DNA from: Arenibacter hampyeongensis
GTDB lineage: Bacteria > Bacteroidota > Bacteroidia > Flavobacteriales > Flavobacteriaceae
Assembly (NCBI RefSeq): GCF_002909255.1
Contig: NZ_PIOB01000004.1
Coordinates: 62,001-126,000 of the forward strand
Length of the DNA: 64,000 bases
Direction of reading: 5' to 3'
Position 1 is the stretch's first letter; every line of letters begins with the position of its first letter. Below are positions 16,079 to 25,422 of this stretch, piece after piece. A program made the position numbers and the translations under genes. The notes below the pieces were generated by a model. It did not search any database, was not told where the DNA came from, and saw only the letters and a list, made by a program, of their open reading frames with translations.

Positions 16079-16732
16079 ATGAAGTTCTTTATTGACACCG
16101 CTAACTTAGCACAGATAAAAGAAGCCCAAGAATTAGGGGTTTTGGATGGGGTAACCACAAATCCGTCCCTAATGGCCAAAGAAGGGATTACCGGAAGAAA
16201 CAATATCCTTAAACATTATGTGGATATATGTAAAATTGTGGATGGTGATGTCTCTGCAGAGGTAATCTCCACCGATTTAAAAGGAATGATCAAGGAAGGT
16301 GAGGAATTGGCGGAGCTGAATGAGCAAATTGTAGTTAAGGTTCCTATGATAAAGGATGGGATAAAAGCTATAAAATATTTCACGGATAAAGGAATTAGAA
16401 CTAACTGCACCTTGGTGTTTTCCTGTGGGCAGGCATTGTTGGCCGCTAAGGCTGGTGCTACTTATGTTTCACCATTTATTGGCAGATTGGACGATATCTC
16501 TACCGATGGATTAAATTTGATTTCTGAAATTAGACATATATACGACAATTACGACTTTCAAACTCAAATATTGGCTGCGTCCGTTAGACATACAATGCAC
16601 GTGATCGATTGTGCCAAGTTGGGGGCAGATGTAATGACCGGTCCTTTGTCAGCTATCGAAGGTTTGTTAAAGCACCCTTTAACAGATAGTGGTTTGGCAA
16701 AATTCTTGGAAGACTATCAAAAGGGTAACTAG
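16079..16732 (+). CDS. Transaldolase / fructose-6-phosphate aldolase-like (short type)
   Basis: A 217-residue TIM-barrel enzyme of the short transaldolase (FSA/TalC) class. Signatures are [27 protein letters not shown] and VVKVPM with Schiff-base Lys87. The C-terminal [28 protein letters not shown] is also typical. The likely role is transfer of dihydroxyacetone units in the non-oxidative pentose phosphate pathway. Short-type proteins in Bacteroidota are usually annotated as fructose-6-phosphate aldolase or transaldolase, and sequence alone does not separate the two. The gene is followed by a strong terminator. Confidence 0.92.
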   Translation: MKFFIDTANLAQIKEAQELGVLDGVTTNPSLMAKEGITGRNNILKHYVDICKIVDGDVSAEVISTDLKGMIKEGEELAELNEQIVVKVPMIKDGIKAIKYFTDKGIRTNCTLVFSCGQALLAAKAGATYVSPFIGRLDDISTDGLNLISEIRHIYDNYDFQTQILAASVRHTMHVIDCAKLGADVMTGPLSAIEGLLKHPLTDSGLAKFLEDYQKGN

Positions 16733-16756
16733 GATTTCCATTAACCCTAAATACAC

Positions 16757-16800
16757 CAAAGCCTCTTTTGCTTAATTGCTCAAGAGGCTTTGTTGTTTTA
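16757..16800 (+). terminator. Terminator of the transaldolase gene
   Basis: CAAAGCCTCTT (16757-16767) pairs with AAGAGGCTTTG (16782-16792), followed by a T-rich tail. Confidence 0.8.
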
Positions 16801-16878
16801 TATGGTGAGGTGTTTTCTGAGTTTAACGATCTGGATGCTTAGGTCTAAGTTTGTTGCCCATACTTTAATTAAAGTAGA

Positions 16879-18267
16879 TTAGAAACTATTATATAGGTCT
16901 GCAAATGCATCCACTATTAGTCCGTCTTTGGTTATAATGCCTTTATTGAGTCCTCCAATGACTAGGGCATTTTTTAAATTCTCAAAATCGTCCGTGCGAA
17001 ATTGATTTTCAGTGTCCAATTGATTGGAACTCAATAATGACTGCCATCTTACGGCGTCTGTATTACAATTTATTCCAACAAAAGTATATTCAGGTTTCTT
17101 TTCCGTTAGTTGTGCTACCCGGGTAAGCACATTTTCAAAGTTGGATCTCTGGGTGCCCGACCAAAAATAGAACACTGTATTTTTCTCCTTTTCAGCAATT
17201 TCCTGGAGTGTCACCGAATCTCCATTTGTGTTGAAAACTGAAATATTGGGTAATTTCTTGGTAGGCTGTAAATTGTTGACGCCTTGGTAAATGGCTTCAA
17301 TTTCCCCCCTATGTCGGTTATTTCCAGATAGTTTATGAAATTCCTCTATAAAAATTCTATTGTTGGCATCGGTGTCATGAACGTTGATGAGATAGTCCAT
17401 TGCCACATTTCTGAAAAGATTGTCACGAAGGTCCTTTTCCGTAACCAAGCTATCGATCAGTTTCAATTTATGTTGATTAAAATGTAATTTGTTTTTAATG
17501 ATCTCATAATGTTCACCCTTACATTTGGAATAACAGCCCATATAGGATATATTATTGAAATGGGTTTTCATGAAATTATAGTAATACCTATGGTAGGCGA
17601 GATTTTCGTTATTGTAATCCAAATCCTTCCGATATTCATAAAATTGTGCCGGTAATTCCGGAATGGTGCTTAGTCCAGTTTTCCTCCTGTTCCAAAAGGG
17701 ATATTTTTCCTTATAGATATAGTAGTTGTAATCTATGCTTGCCTTGGCCATTTCTATGGCTTTGGGGGATAACTTCACCTCCTTTACAAGTTCATTTAGG
17801 GAATTAACCTTGATGGCCTTAAGAGAATCCAATTTATAATTGAAGTCCCCAGGGCCAAGTTGTGAAAAGGAATATATTATTGCAGGCTCACCTTCAGTGG
17901 TCAAAAAAAGATCTAAAAGAAAATTATTTATCTCCTCACCTCTGCCCGAAAAAATCAATGATTCATCAAAATCCTCAGTATTTAGACGGATCATTAAACT
18001 ATCTCCCTTTTCCAGGTATACATATTGCAATTCTGGACTATGGTCAAAATGGTACAGGCCTTCGGCAACCGAATCCAACTTTATGGAGAACCTATTTTCA
18101 TCATTAAGTTTAGCAGAATCTATGACGATATCGTCCTTGAAAAGTACGACATATTCGCTTGTGGGATTTACGATTTCACCAGCAAAGAATACACTAGGGG
18201 ATTTTTTTTCTATCGAACCGCAACCAACTAAAGCGATAAGAAAGGAATATAGTAAAGGTTTATTCAT
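16879..18267 (-). CDS. Thioredoxin-fold lipoprotein lacking the CxxC motif
   Basis: A 462-residue exported lipoprotein (signal MNKPLLYSFLIALVGC, Cys16). Residues 25-120 resemble the DUF4369 domain found ahead of TlpA-like domains. A helical middle section follows. The C-terminal 130 residues are TlpA/thioredoxin-like (LPNISVFNTNGDSVTLQEIAEKEKNTVFYFWSGTQRS). Where a CxxC would follow FYFW, the sequence reads SGTQRS, so the redox cysteines are absent. It should therefore be a binding or scaffolding protein, not a disulfide reductase. It is a single gene, convergent with the transaldolase gene. Confidence 0.8.
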   Translation of the reverse strand: MNKPLLYSFLIALVGCGSIEKKSPSVFFAGEIVNPTSEYVVLFKDDIVIDSAKLNDENRFSIKLDSVAEGLYHFDHSPELQYVYLEKGDSLMIRLNTEDFDESLIFSGRGEEINNFLLDLFLTTEGEPAIIYSFSQLGPGDFNYKLDSLKAIKVNSLNELVKEVKLSPKAIEMAKASIDYNYYIYKEKYPFWNRRKTGLSTIPELPAQFYEYRKDLDYNNENLAYHRYYYNFMKTHFNNISYMGCYSKCKGEHYEIIKNKLHFNQHKLKLIDSLVTEKDLRDNLFRNVAMDYLINVHDTDANNRIFIEEFHKLSGNNRHRGEIEAIYQGVNNLQPTKKLPNISVFNTNGDSVTLQEIAEKEKNTVFYFWSGTQRSNFENVLTRVAQLTEKKPEYTFVGINCNTDAVRWQSLLSSNQLDTENQFRTDDFENLKNALVIGGLNKGIITKDGLIVDAFADLYNSF

Positions 18268-18386
18268 ATGAGAATAGCTACTTTATAGTAAACAAATCTA
18301 ATAAACTCAACAGATACAGGCTGTTAATTGTGAGTTAAAACTATTGCGTCTTAGTTAAAATGCTACCTAAAGGCGTTGCAATATAG

Positions 18387-18418
18387 TTGCTTAAACGGGT
18401 TTATTTTTGTTATTTTTG
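18387..18418 (+). promoter_or_regulatory. Promoter of the ABC-F gene
   Basis: TTG at 18387-18389, 21 bp, then TATTTTTG at 18411-18418 (Bacteroidota TAnnTTTG). A second TATTTTTG lies at 18402-18409. The ATG follows at 18441. Confidence 0.5.
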
Positions 18419-18440
18419 CACAAAATTTAAAACTTTATAT

Positions 18441-20069
18441 ATGCTGTCAGTATCAAATTTATCTGTGCAATTCGGGAAAAGGGTTCTTTTTGATGAAGTA
18501 AATGTTTCCTTTACCCAAGGTAATTGTTATGGTGTTATTGGTGCCAATGGGGCGGGAAAGTCCACATTTCTAAGGATTCTGTCGGGACAAATAGATCCAA
18601 CCTCGGGTCATGTCCATTTGGAACCAGGAAAAAGGATGTCCATCTTGGAACAGAATCATAACGCCTATGACGGGGATACTGTCTTGGAAAGTGTAGTAAT
18701 GGGCAACAAGCCATTATTCAAGATAAAAAAGGAGATAGATGCCCTCTATGCCGATTACAGTGATGAGAATGCAGATAGAATAGGGGAGTTGCAAGTGCAA
18801 TTCGAGGAAATGAATGGTTGGAATGCAGATAGTGATGCTGCAGCCTTGTTGTCCAATTTGGGGATTACAGAGGAGTTTCACCATACTTTGATGGGTGATT
18901 TGGATTCCAAGTTAAAGGTAAGGGTTTTATTGGCCCAGGCCTTGTTCGGTAATCCTGATGTATTGATAATGGATGAGCCTACCAACGATTTGGATTATGA
19001 AACCATAAATTGGTTGGAAAATTTCTTGGCAGATTATGAGAACACCGTTATAGTAGTATCCCATGATAGGCACTTTTTGGATTCGGTATGTACCCATATT
19101 GGGGATATAGATTTTGGAAAGATGAACCTGTATTCAGGAAATTACACTTTTTGGTACGAGAGTAGTCAGCTAGCGGCAAGACAGCGGGCACAACAGAATA
19201 AAAAATCTGAGGAAAAGGCCAAAGAATTACAAGAGTTTATTCAGCGGTTCAGTGCCAACGTTGCAAAGAGCAAACAGGCAACTTCCAGAAAGAAAATGTT
19301 GTCCAAATTAAAAATTGAGGATATAAAACCTTCAAGCAGACGTTATCCTGCCATTATTTTTGAACGTGAAAGGGAAGCCGGCGACCAGATCCTTAACGTT
19401 GAAAAACTATCGGCCTCAACAGAAGATGGTGAAATTTTGTTTCAAGATGTCAATATTAATTTGGCAAAGGGAGATAAAGTGGCTATTATTTCTAGGGATT
19501 CTAGGGCTACTTCGGCCTTTTATGAAATCATAAATGATAACAGAAAAGCAGATAGTGGTTCCTATCAGTGGGGTGTAACCACCAACCAATCATACCTACC
19601 GGCAGATAATGCATCATTCTTTACGGAAAACATCAACCTTGTGGATTGGTTAAGACAATGGGCGAAAACGGAAGAAGAGAGGGAAGAAGTAAGTATAAGG
19701 GGATTCTTGGGAAAAATGCTGTTTAGCGGAGAGGAAGCTTTAAAAAAATGCACGGTTTTGTCCGGAGGGGAAAAAGTGCGTTGTATGTTGAGTAGAATGA
19801 TGTTGATGAGAGCCAACGTGGTCATGTTGGATGAGCCCACCAACCATTTGGATTTGGAGAGTATCACCACCTTCAATAATTCCTTAAAGAATTTCAAAGG
19901 GACTGTTCTTTTTACTACCCATGATCATGAATTTGCTGAAACTGTGGCAAATAGGGTTATAGAATTGACACCTAAAGGTAATATTGACCGTTATTTATCG
20001 TTTGATGATTATATGTCCGATAAGACTATAAAGGAACAGCGGAACAAAATGTACGCGGTCCCGGTGTAA
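18441..20069 (+). CDS. ABC-F family ATPase with asymmetric nucleotide sites
   Basis: A 542-residue soluble two-domain ABC-F protein (ribosome-associated translation factor family, YbiT/Uup-like). The start at 18441 (MLSVSNLSVQFGKRVLFDEV) is chosen because the 18 upstream in-frame codons overlap the promoter. NBD1 has intact Walker A GANGAGKS (34-41) and Walker B/DEPTND, but its signature is degenerate (DLDSKLKVRV). NBD2 has a lost Walker A (ISRDSRATSAF near residue 350) but an intact signature LSGGEKVR and DEPTNH. One composite ATP site is thus canonical and the other doubly degenerate. The basic linker (SANVAKSKQATSRKKM) is typical of ABC-F. A small lipoprotein gene follows after 25 bp. Confidence 0.9.
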   Translation: MLSVSNLSVQFGKRVLFDEVNVSFTQGNCYGVIGANGAGKSTFLRILSGQIDPTSGHVHLEPGKRMSILEQNHNAYDGDTVLESVVMGNKPLFKIKKEIDALYADYSDENADRIGELQVQFEEMNGWNADSDAAALLSNLGITEEFHHTLMGDLDSKLKVRVLLAQALFGNPDVLIMDEPTNDLDYETINWLENFLADYENTVIVVSHDRHFLDSVCTHIGDIDFGKMNLYSGNYTFWYESSQLAARQRAQQNKKSEEKAKELQEFIQRFSANVAKSKQATSRKKMLSKLKIEDIKPSSRRYPAIIFEREREAGDQILNVEKLSASTEDGEILFQDVNINLAKGDKVAIISRDSRATSAFYEIINDNRKADSGSYQWGVTTNQSYLPADNASFFTENINLVDWLRQWAKTEEEREEVSIRGFLGKMLFSGEEALKKCTVLSGGEKVRCMLSRMMLMRANVVMLDEPTNHLDLESITTFNNSLKNFKGTVLFTTHDHEFAETVANRVIELTPKGNIDRYLSFDDYMSDKTIKEQRNKMYAVPV

Positions 20070-20094
20070 TCTTATTGGCCCAAATTCTTACTTT

Positions 20095-21222
20095 ATGAAA
20101 ACCTACATATTATCATGCATGTTTATTGCATGTCTCGCCTTGGGCTGTACTGAGGAAGGAGTAGGAGATAAGGAAATCCAATCCCTTAACTTAACAGCCG
20201 ACTATACCGTTTTATTGAAAAAGGACGGTGTTTTACAAAGTGCCTATTTAAATGCCAATGCGGATGGAATGACCGTTAATTCCAATAAAAATGACTTTGA
20301 GGTAGCGCCATTGCCAGAACTTAGCTATAGAAATGGCTCGGCAATAGGTTTTTATAATTCCCAGGTGGACTGTAGCGCTACTTTAAAAATCCATGACTTA
20401 AGTGATAATACGGTTATAAATACCACTGTGTTCTCGGAGGATAAAAATTGCGATTATCTTGTAAAGTCCATGGCCTATTCGGAAGATAAGGCCTTTGTTG
20501 CTTTTGTTGCGCCATCAAATATTAAAAAAGACAGTTATTATTTAAGGATTCTGGATTTATCTATAAACCAAAGTCCATATATGGATGTGGAATTGGCTAA
20601 GGAGCCAAAGCAAACATTAGTTTCCGACAACAGGGTATTTGTTCTGTCATTGGATACCGATATTACTGACAAATATGCTCTGATCGTAATAAATATAGAT
20701 AGTGGAGCTATTACCCATGAGGCCAACTTGGGAACCGATGTTTTAAAAATTTCAAAGGATGGAATGGGCAATATTCTGGTAAGTTATCCCAATTTACATA
20801 GCCTTTTTGACGGGAAAACAATGATTTTGGGAATTACCACCAATTATTTATTGGGGAAAGAACCTAGGTTTGGATATGCCGAATCGGAATTTTTCGGGGA
20901 ACAGGCCTTGTATTACCCTATGGAATCTGGTTCAAAAAGTTCTTATCCCCATATAGCTGCAGTTTATGATTTTAAGGAAAATATCTCCATTCTCTATATT
21001 TATGAAAATTTTCTTACCCTGGAGGAGCGAAACCTTAAATATGAAATAGAAGATACTACTATGGTTTCCTATGATTCCAAAAACAATTTGATCCTGATCG
21101 GTTATAAGAAAAAAGGGGAAAATGGTAAAGGGGGACTCATGAGGATAAAACCAATACCGGACCCAAAATTTCTGGATAATGTTGATCTGGATGGTATACC
21201 AATGGAATTGTTCCCCAATTGA
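20095..21222 (+). CDS. Hypothetical lipoprotein, probable beta-propeller
   Basis: A 375-residue exported lipoprotein (MKTYILSCMFIACLALGC, Cys18). The mature part is rich in short beta-strands separated by DN/DK turns, with repeated patterns such as KAFVAFVAPSNIKKDSYYLRILDLS and NILVSYPNLHSLFDGK that resemble propeller blades. No catalytic residues stand out and I do not recognise the family. It lies 25 bp after the ABC-F gene, so it is probably co-transcribed, although the two proteins act in different compartments. It is convergent with the next gene. Confidence 0.7.
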   Translation: MKTYILSCMFIACLALGCTEEGVGDKEIQSLNLTADYTVLLKKDGVLQSAYLNANADGMTVNSNKNDFEVAPLPELSYRNGSAIGFYNSQVDCSATLKIHDLSDNTVINTTVFSEDKNCDYLVKSMAYSEDKAFVAFVAPSNIKKDSYYLRILDLSINQSPYMDVELAKEPKQTLVSDNRVFVLSLDTDITDKYALIVINIDSGAITHEANLGTDVLKISKDGMGNILVSYPNLHSLFDGKTMILGITTNYLLGKEPRFGYAESEFFGEQALYYPMESGSKSSYPHIAAVYDFKENISILYIYENFLTLEERNLKYEIEDTTMVSYDSKNNLILIGYKKKGENGKGGLMRIKPIPDPKFLDNVDLDGIPMELFPN

Positions 21223-21250
21223 AACCCTTTGTATCAAAAATAATTTACCC

Positions 21251-21970
21251 TTATGTTTTCAGGTATTTACTGTTCCAAATGGCGGGATTGAAATTTTTGC
21301 CCAAGGCAAAGCCGTAAAATATCACTATCGAGGCAATGCACTTAAACATAAAAAAGAAAATCACCCAAAATTGAAAACTGGAACTTTCTTTAGAGAATAA
21401 TCCGTTCGGGACTAATAGCGTTACCAAATAACTAATAGCTATTACGACTGCAATAAGATTTATAATACTCTTAAATGGCCACATCAATAATTTTCTTAAA
21501 GGATGTAGGTCACGACCCCATTTATGAATCAAATAGTAATAGTCGTTGCCTATCGGGGCAAATAAAATGGGATCATCCCTATCCTTCAATTTAAAAAGTT
21601 TTGAGGGGGCAAGAATCTTAAAACCCTTTAATTCCAATTCGTGATTATTTTCCAATGTTTTGATCTTGGAAATTGCTTCTAGCGGAATTTCCCCCTTAAA
21701 AAAATGGGAATCCAAAAAACGTAACCTATATTCTATGGCTATCTTCTTAATGTGACGAATATGATAAATGCCCTGCGTTTCAAGTAAATCAATATTAAAG
21801 TCATTCTTCACTATTGGGTCCTTACTACGAATGTTCAGGTCAATTCTTTTTAGAGCATCTTCGTCTTTGTTCAGTAGAAGATAAATTTCATTTATTATTT
21901 GATCTGCAGACGCGTCCTTTCGTTTTGCCAGAATAAGTTTTTCCTGAATATTGGTTCTTCTCAAAAACAT
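21251..21970 (-). CDS. Hypothetical membrane protein with two C-terminal transmembrane helices
   Basis: A 239-residue protein. Residues 1-150 are soluble, charged and probably cytoplasmic. They include a helical N-terminus (NIQEKLILAKRKDASADQIINEIYLLL) and a section ending DPILFAPIGNDYYYLIHKWGRDLHP. Two hydrophobic helices follow, about 167-190 (INLIAVVIAISYLVTLLVPNG) and 200-228 (FWVIFFFMFKCIASIVIFYGFAL). No family was recognised. It is transcribed towards the propeller-like lipoprotein gene, with only 28 bp between the stops. Confidence 0.65.
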   Translation of the reverse strand: MFLRRTNIQEKLILAKRKDASADQIINEIYLLLNKDEDALKRIDLNIRSKDPIVKNDFNIDLLETQGIYHIRHIKKIAIEYRLRFLDSHFFKGEIPLEAISKIKTLENNHELELKGFKILAPSKLFKLKDRDDPILFAPIGNDYYYLIHKWGRDLHPLRKLLMWPFKSIINLIAVVIAISYLVTLLVPNGLFSKESSSFQFWVIFFFMFKCIASIVIFYGFALGKNFNPAIWNSKYLKT

Positions 21971-22165
21971 TTCACCTCTATTTTACAGCAATTGTCATAA
22001 AGTTAATGAATTACGGATTTCATTTTTAATTCTAATCGTTAAATATTGGATATCGGCAATGATAAGCCCATAAATATTTTCAATTTGCAAGCAAAATGTT
22101 AATATTGGATCAATCCAAATTTGGTTAATAACTTTTTTTAAAATTTTAGGCCTAATGTTGTATAT

Positions 22166-22191
22166 TGTCGACGAAATTAACCTTTTGTCGA
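22166..22191 (+). promoter_or_regulatory. Direct repeat TGTCGA, 20-bp spacing, upstream of the fasciclin gene
   Basis: TGTCGA occurs at 22166-22171 and again at 22186-22191, exactly two helical turns apart, 29-54 bp before the start codon. It may be a regulator binding site or part of an alternative sigma-factor promoter. No TAnnTTTG is seen. Confidence 0.3.
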
Positions 22192-22219
22192 TTTTTTATA
22201 TTCCCAAGTCCCAGAACTT

Positions 22220-22789
22220 ATGAAAAGCTATGTGTCCCTTTGCGCTCTATTATTTTTTATTACTTCCGTCAATTATGGACAAACGTCCTACAAAGGCAAT
22301 AGCTTTTTAGAGAAGGAGAGTTCCATTGTGGAAAGCACAGCTGATTCGGGTCATCATAACACTCTTTTGGAAGCAGTAAAGGCAGCCAATTTGGATAAAA
22401 TATTGAATGAGGACGGTCCATTTACAGTTTTTGCCCCCTCAGATATGGCTTTTAGAAAGCTTTCCAAGGTAAACTTGGAGGAATTGTTATTACCGGAAAA
22501 CAAAAAGGAATTATTTTCACTTTTAACTTATCATATCGTTGCCGGAAATATTTCGGCCTCCAAAATTTTGAAGGCTTTGTGTAACGGGAATGGAAAAGCA
22601 AGTTTTACTACTGTACAGGGCGATAAAATTTACGCCTCCATGGAGGGTTTGGATATTGTTCTAACGGACAAGTCCGGTAATAAAGCCAAGATTACCAGTG
22701 CCGACTCCAATCAATGTAATGGGGTTATCCATGAGATAGACAGTGTAATTCTGCCCAATTCACTTGCAACTGCAAATTTATTACCTTAA
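22220..22789 (+). CDS. Secreted fasciclin (FAS1) domain protein
   Basis: A 189-residue exported protein. A signal peptide (MKSYVSLCALLFFITSVNYG) is followed by one FAS1 domain, residues 45-185. Its H1 motif is GPFTVFAPSDMAFRKL, its YH motif is LLTYHIVAGNI, and its H2-type ending is GVIHEIDSVILP. FAS1 proteins in bacteria mediate adhesion or respond to stress. The last 9 bases overlap the 3' end of the convergent pheT gene. Confidence 0.9.
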   Translation: MKSYVSLCALLFFITSVNYGQTSYKGNSFLEKESSIVESTADSGHHNTLLEAVKAANLDKILNEDGPFTVFAPSDMAFRKLSKVNLEELLLPENKKELFSLLTYHIVAGNISASKILKALCNGNGKASFTTVQGDKIYASMEGLDIVLTDKSGNKAKITSADSNQCNGVIHEIDSVILPNSLATANLLP

Positions 22790-25207
22790 TTCGGCTCCTA
22801 ATTCGCTTTCATAACGCTGCAAGAGCTTATTCATTATCTTATCTATCTGCTTGTCGGTCAAGGTACCGTTTTCATCCTGCAGGGTATAACTCACGGCATA
22901 TGACTTTTTACCTTCGGGTAAATTTTTACCATTATAAACATCAAATAAGTTTACATTGGTTAAATATTTCCGCTCTGTCTGCTGGGCGATATCGTGTATT
23001 TGCTTAAAGGAAACACTCTCGTCCACTAAAAGCGCATAGTCCCTTTTTACCTCGGGGTATTTTGGAATTTCTTTATAAACGATTAGGTTAGGTACAATGG
23101 CCTCCAAAATATAATCCCAATCAAAATCGGCATATAGCACCTCCTCTTTAATATCAAATCCCTTAAGTACAGATTTCTTTACTACTCCGAGAATTACAAC
23201 TTCTCTTTGCGCTATTTTTAAGGAAATACCCTCTGAAAGAAGGTCACTGTTGGTTGGTTGGGAATTAAGTTCGGTAAGGCCCAATCTTTTAAGTAGATTT
23301 TCTACTACGGATTTAAGATAATAGAAATCGGTTTTTTTCGGTGGTGCGGTCCAGGTGTCTTCCAATCTGTTTCCTGTGATAAGCATACTTAGATGCTTTT
23401 TTTCTTCTCTCTGGGTTTGATATTGATGATAGGTTTTTCCAAATTCGAAAATTTTAAGGTTGTGCATCTGCCTATTGCTATTGTGCGCAATGGCCTCCAA
23501 TCCGGAGAACAACATAGATTGCCTCATCACCGATAGATCGGTACTTAGCGGGTTCAACATGGTAATAGTGTGCTCTTCCTTAATATCATTCGATAATTTA
23601 TTATAGTCAGGAGAGGTAAGGCTATTGGCCAATATTTCATTAAATCCTTTTGCAGCTAAGAAATTGCCTATTATATTTTGGATTTTATAATCTTCAAATT
23701 TTGAAGTAGGAGCAATGGAAGCATTCAATTTCTCTTTGAATTCTACATTGTTATAACCGAAAATTCGTAAAATTTCCTCAATAACATCAACCTCCCTTTG
23801 TACATCCACTCGATAAAATGGGATGGACAGCCCAAGACCCGATTCCGTTACGTTTTTGACCTTAATATCCAACGATGCCAGAATGGATTTAATGGTATCC
23901 TTAGGTATTTCCTGACCTATTAGTTTGTGTATTTTGTCGAAAGTTAAAAATACATGGTAGTCATCCTTCTTTTTAGGGTAAATATCTACAATGTCCGATG
24001 TAATATCGCCTCCGGCAATTTCGTGGATCAACAATGCAGCACGTTTTAGGCAATACTCCACATTGTCTATATCTATTCCTCTTTCAAAACGAAAGGAGGC
24101 ATCTGTATTTATACTGTGTCTTTTAGCAGTTTTTCTTACGGATACGGGATTGAAAAATGCACTTTCCAGAAATACGCTACTGGTGCTTTCGGTAACTCCG
24201 GAATTTTCACCGCCAAGAACACCGGCAATACAAAGTGGTTTTTCTGTATCGCATATCATTAAATCCTCCTCGCTCAAGATACGCTGAACCCCATCCAGTG
24301 TGGTGAATTTGGTTCCCTTGGGAAGTGTTTTTACAACTATCTTGTTTCCTTTTATTTTTGCCGCATCAAAAGCATGAAGAGGCTGACCCAATTCGTGCAA
24401 TACATAATTGGTGGCGTCCACTACATTGTTTTTAGGGGTGATCCCAATGGACTTCAACCTGTTTTTTAACCAGTCGGGAGATGGCTGTACAATAAGATTG
24501 CTAATGGTGATACCGCAATACCTCGGTGCCAATTCGCTCTTAACAACTTCGACATCTATTTTTAATGATCGGTTTATAATATTAAAATTGGTCACCGGAG
24601 GTGTAATCAATTCCTTAAGGATGTCTTTTTGCTTAAAGCCAGCCTTTAAATCCCTGGCAACTCCAAAGTGGCTCATGGCATCGGCCCTGTTTGGGGTAAG
24701 CCCTATTTCAAATACCTCGTCTATTTCAATTTCGAAAACTTCGGAACAGGGAGTGCCCACGTTTAAATTGTCGGGCAATATCATTATTCCATCATGACTT
24801 TCTCCTAATCCCAGCTCATCTTCGGCACAGATCATACCATGGCTTTCCTCTCCTCGTATTTTTCCTTTTTTAATCACCCAGGCTTCTCCTTCGGCAGTAT
24901 ACAGCGTAGTTCCTATGGTGGCTACGGCTACCTTTTGTCCAGCATCAACATTCGGTGCTCCACAAACAATTTGTAACGGAGTTTCCCCGCCAACATTTAC
25001 AGTAGTCAATTTTAATTTATCGGCATTGGGATGTTTAGTGCAGGTTAAAACTTCACCAACAACAATTCCCTTCAATCCACCTTTGACCGATTCAAAAGGA
25101 GTAATACCCTCAACCTCCAAGCCTAAGTCAGTTAATAATTCAGCTGTCTTATGTGAATCCCAGTCAATTTTTAAAAACTGCTTCAACCAGTTGTAAGATA
25201 TTTTCAT
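22781..25207 (-). CDS. pheT: Phenylalanyl-tRNA synthetase beta subunit
   Basis: The 808-residue beta chain of the alpha2-beta2 enzyme that charges tRNA-Phe. The domain order is standard. The start is MKISYNWLKQFLKID. An EMAP-like tRNA-binding domain (residues 40-150, VGEVLTCTKHPNADKLKLTTVNVG) is followed by the B3/B4 editing domain (FHAFDAAKI region near 300 and ESAFFNP), the B5 domain (400-475), the catalytic-like core (FEFGKTYH) and the C-terminal FDX-ACB anticodon-binding domain (KYPEVKRDYALLVDE). It is single here; pheS is not adjacent. Confidence 0.97.
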   Translation of the reverse strand: MKISYNWLKQFLKIDWDSHKTAELLTDLGLEVEGITPFESVKGGLKGIVVGEVLTCTKHPNADKLKLTTVNVGGETPLQIVCGAPNVDAGQKVAVATIGTTLYTAEGEAWVIKKGKIRGEESHGMICAEDELGLGESHDGIMILPDNLNVGTPCSEVFEIEIDEVFEIGLTPNRADAMSHFGVARDLKAGFKQKDILKELITPPVTNFNIINRSLKIDVEVVKSELAPRYCGITISNLIVQPSPDWLKNRLKSIGITPKNNVVDATNYVLHELGQPLHAFDAAKIKGNKIVVKTLPKGTKFTTLDGVQRILSEEDLMICDTEKPLCIAGVLGGENSGVTESTSSVFLESAFFNPVSVRKTAKRHSINTDASFRFERGIDIDNVEYCLKRAALLIHEIAGGDITSDIVDIYPKKKDDYHVFLTFDKIHKLIGQEIPKDTIKSILASLDIKVKNVTESGLGLSIPFYRVDVQREVDVIEEILRIFGYNNVEFKEKLNASIAPTSKFEDYKIQNIIGNFLAAKGFNEILANSLTSPDYNKLSNDIKEEHTITMLNPLSTDLSVMRQSMLFSGLEAIAHNSNRQMHNLKIFEFGKTYHQYQTQREEKKHLSMLITGNRLEDTWTAPPKKTDFYYLKSVVENLLKRLGLTELNSQPTNSDLLSEGISLKIAQREVVILGVVKKSVLKGFDIKEEVLYADFDWDYILEAIVPNLIVYKEIPKYPEVKRDYALLVDESVSFKQIHDIAQQTERKYLTNVNLFDVYNGKNLPEGKKSYAVSYTLQDENGTLTDKQIDKIMNKLLQRYESELGAELR

Positions 25208-25422
25208 TGAGTATTTTTAAAGACCCCAAATATAAAACAATGGAATAAGACATTCAATACGTATTTGATTGAATGTTTTATTTTTTATTTTCCAAAATTT
25301 TTTGTTACTTAAGCTAAGTTATTCCCCAAAATCTTCTTTTAGTTCTCAATTCCAACTTGAGAATTTGGTTAAAGTACCCCTATTTAGATTTTCCCCGAAG
25401 TATAATTGTACAAAAGATTATT

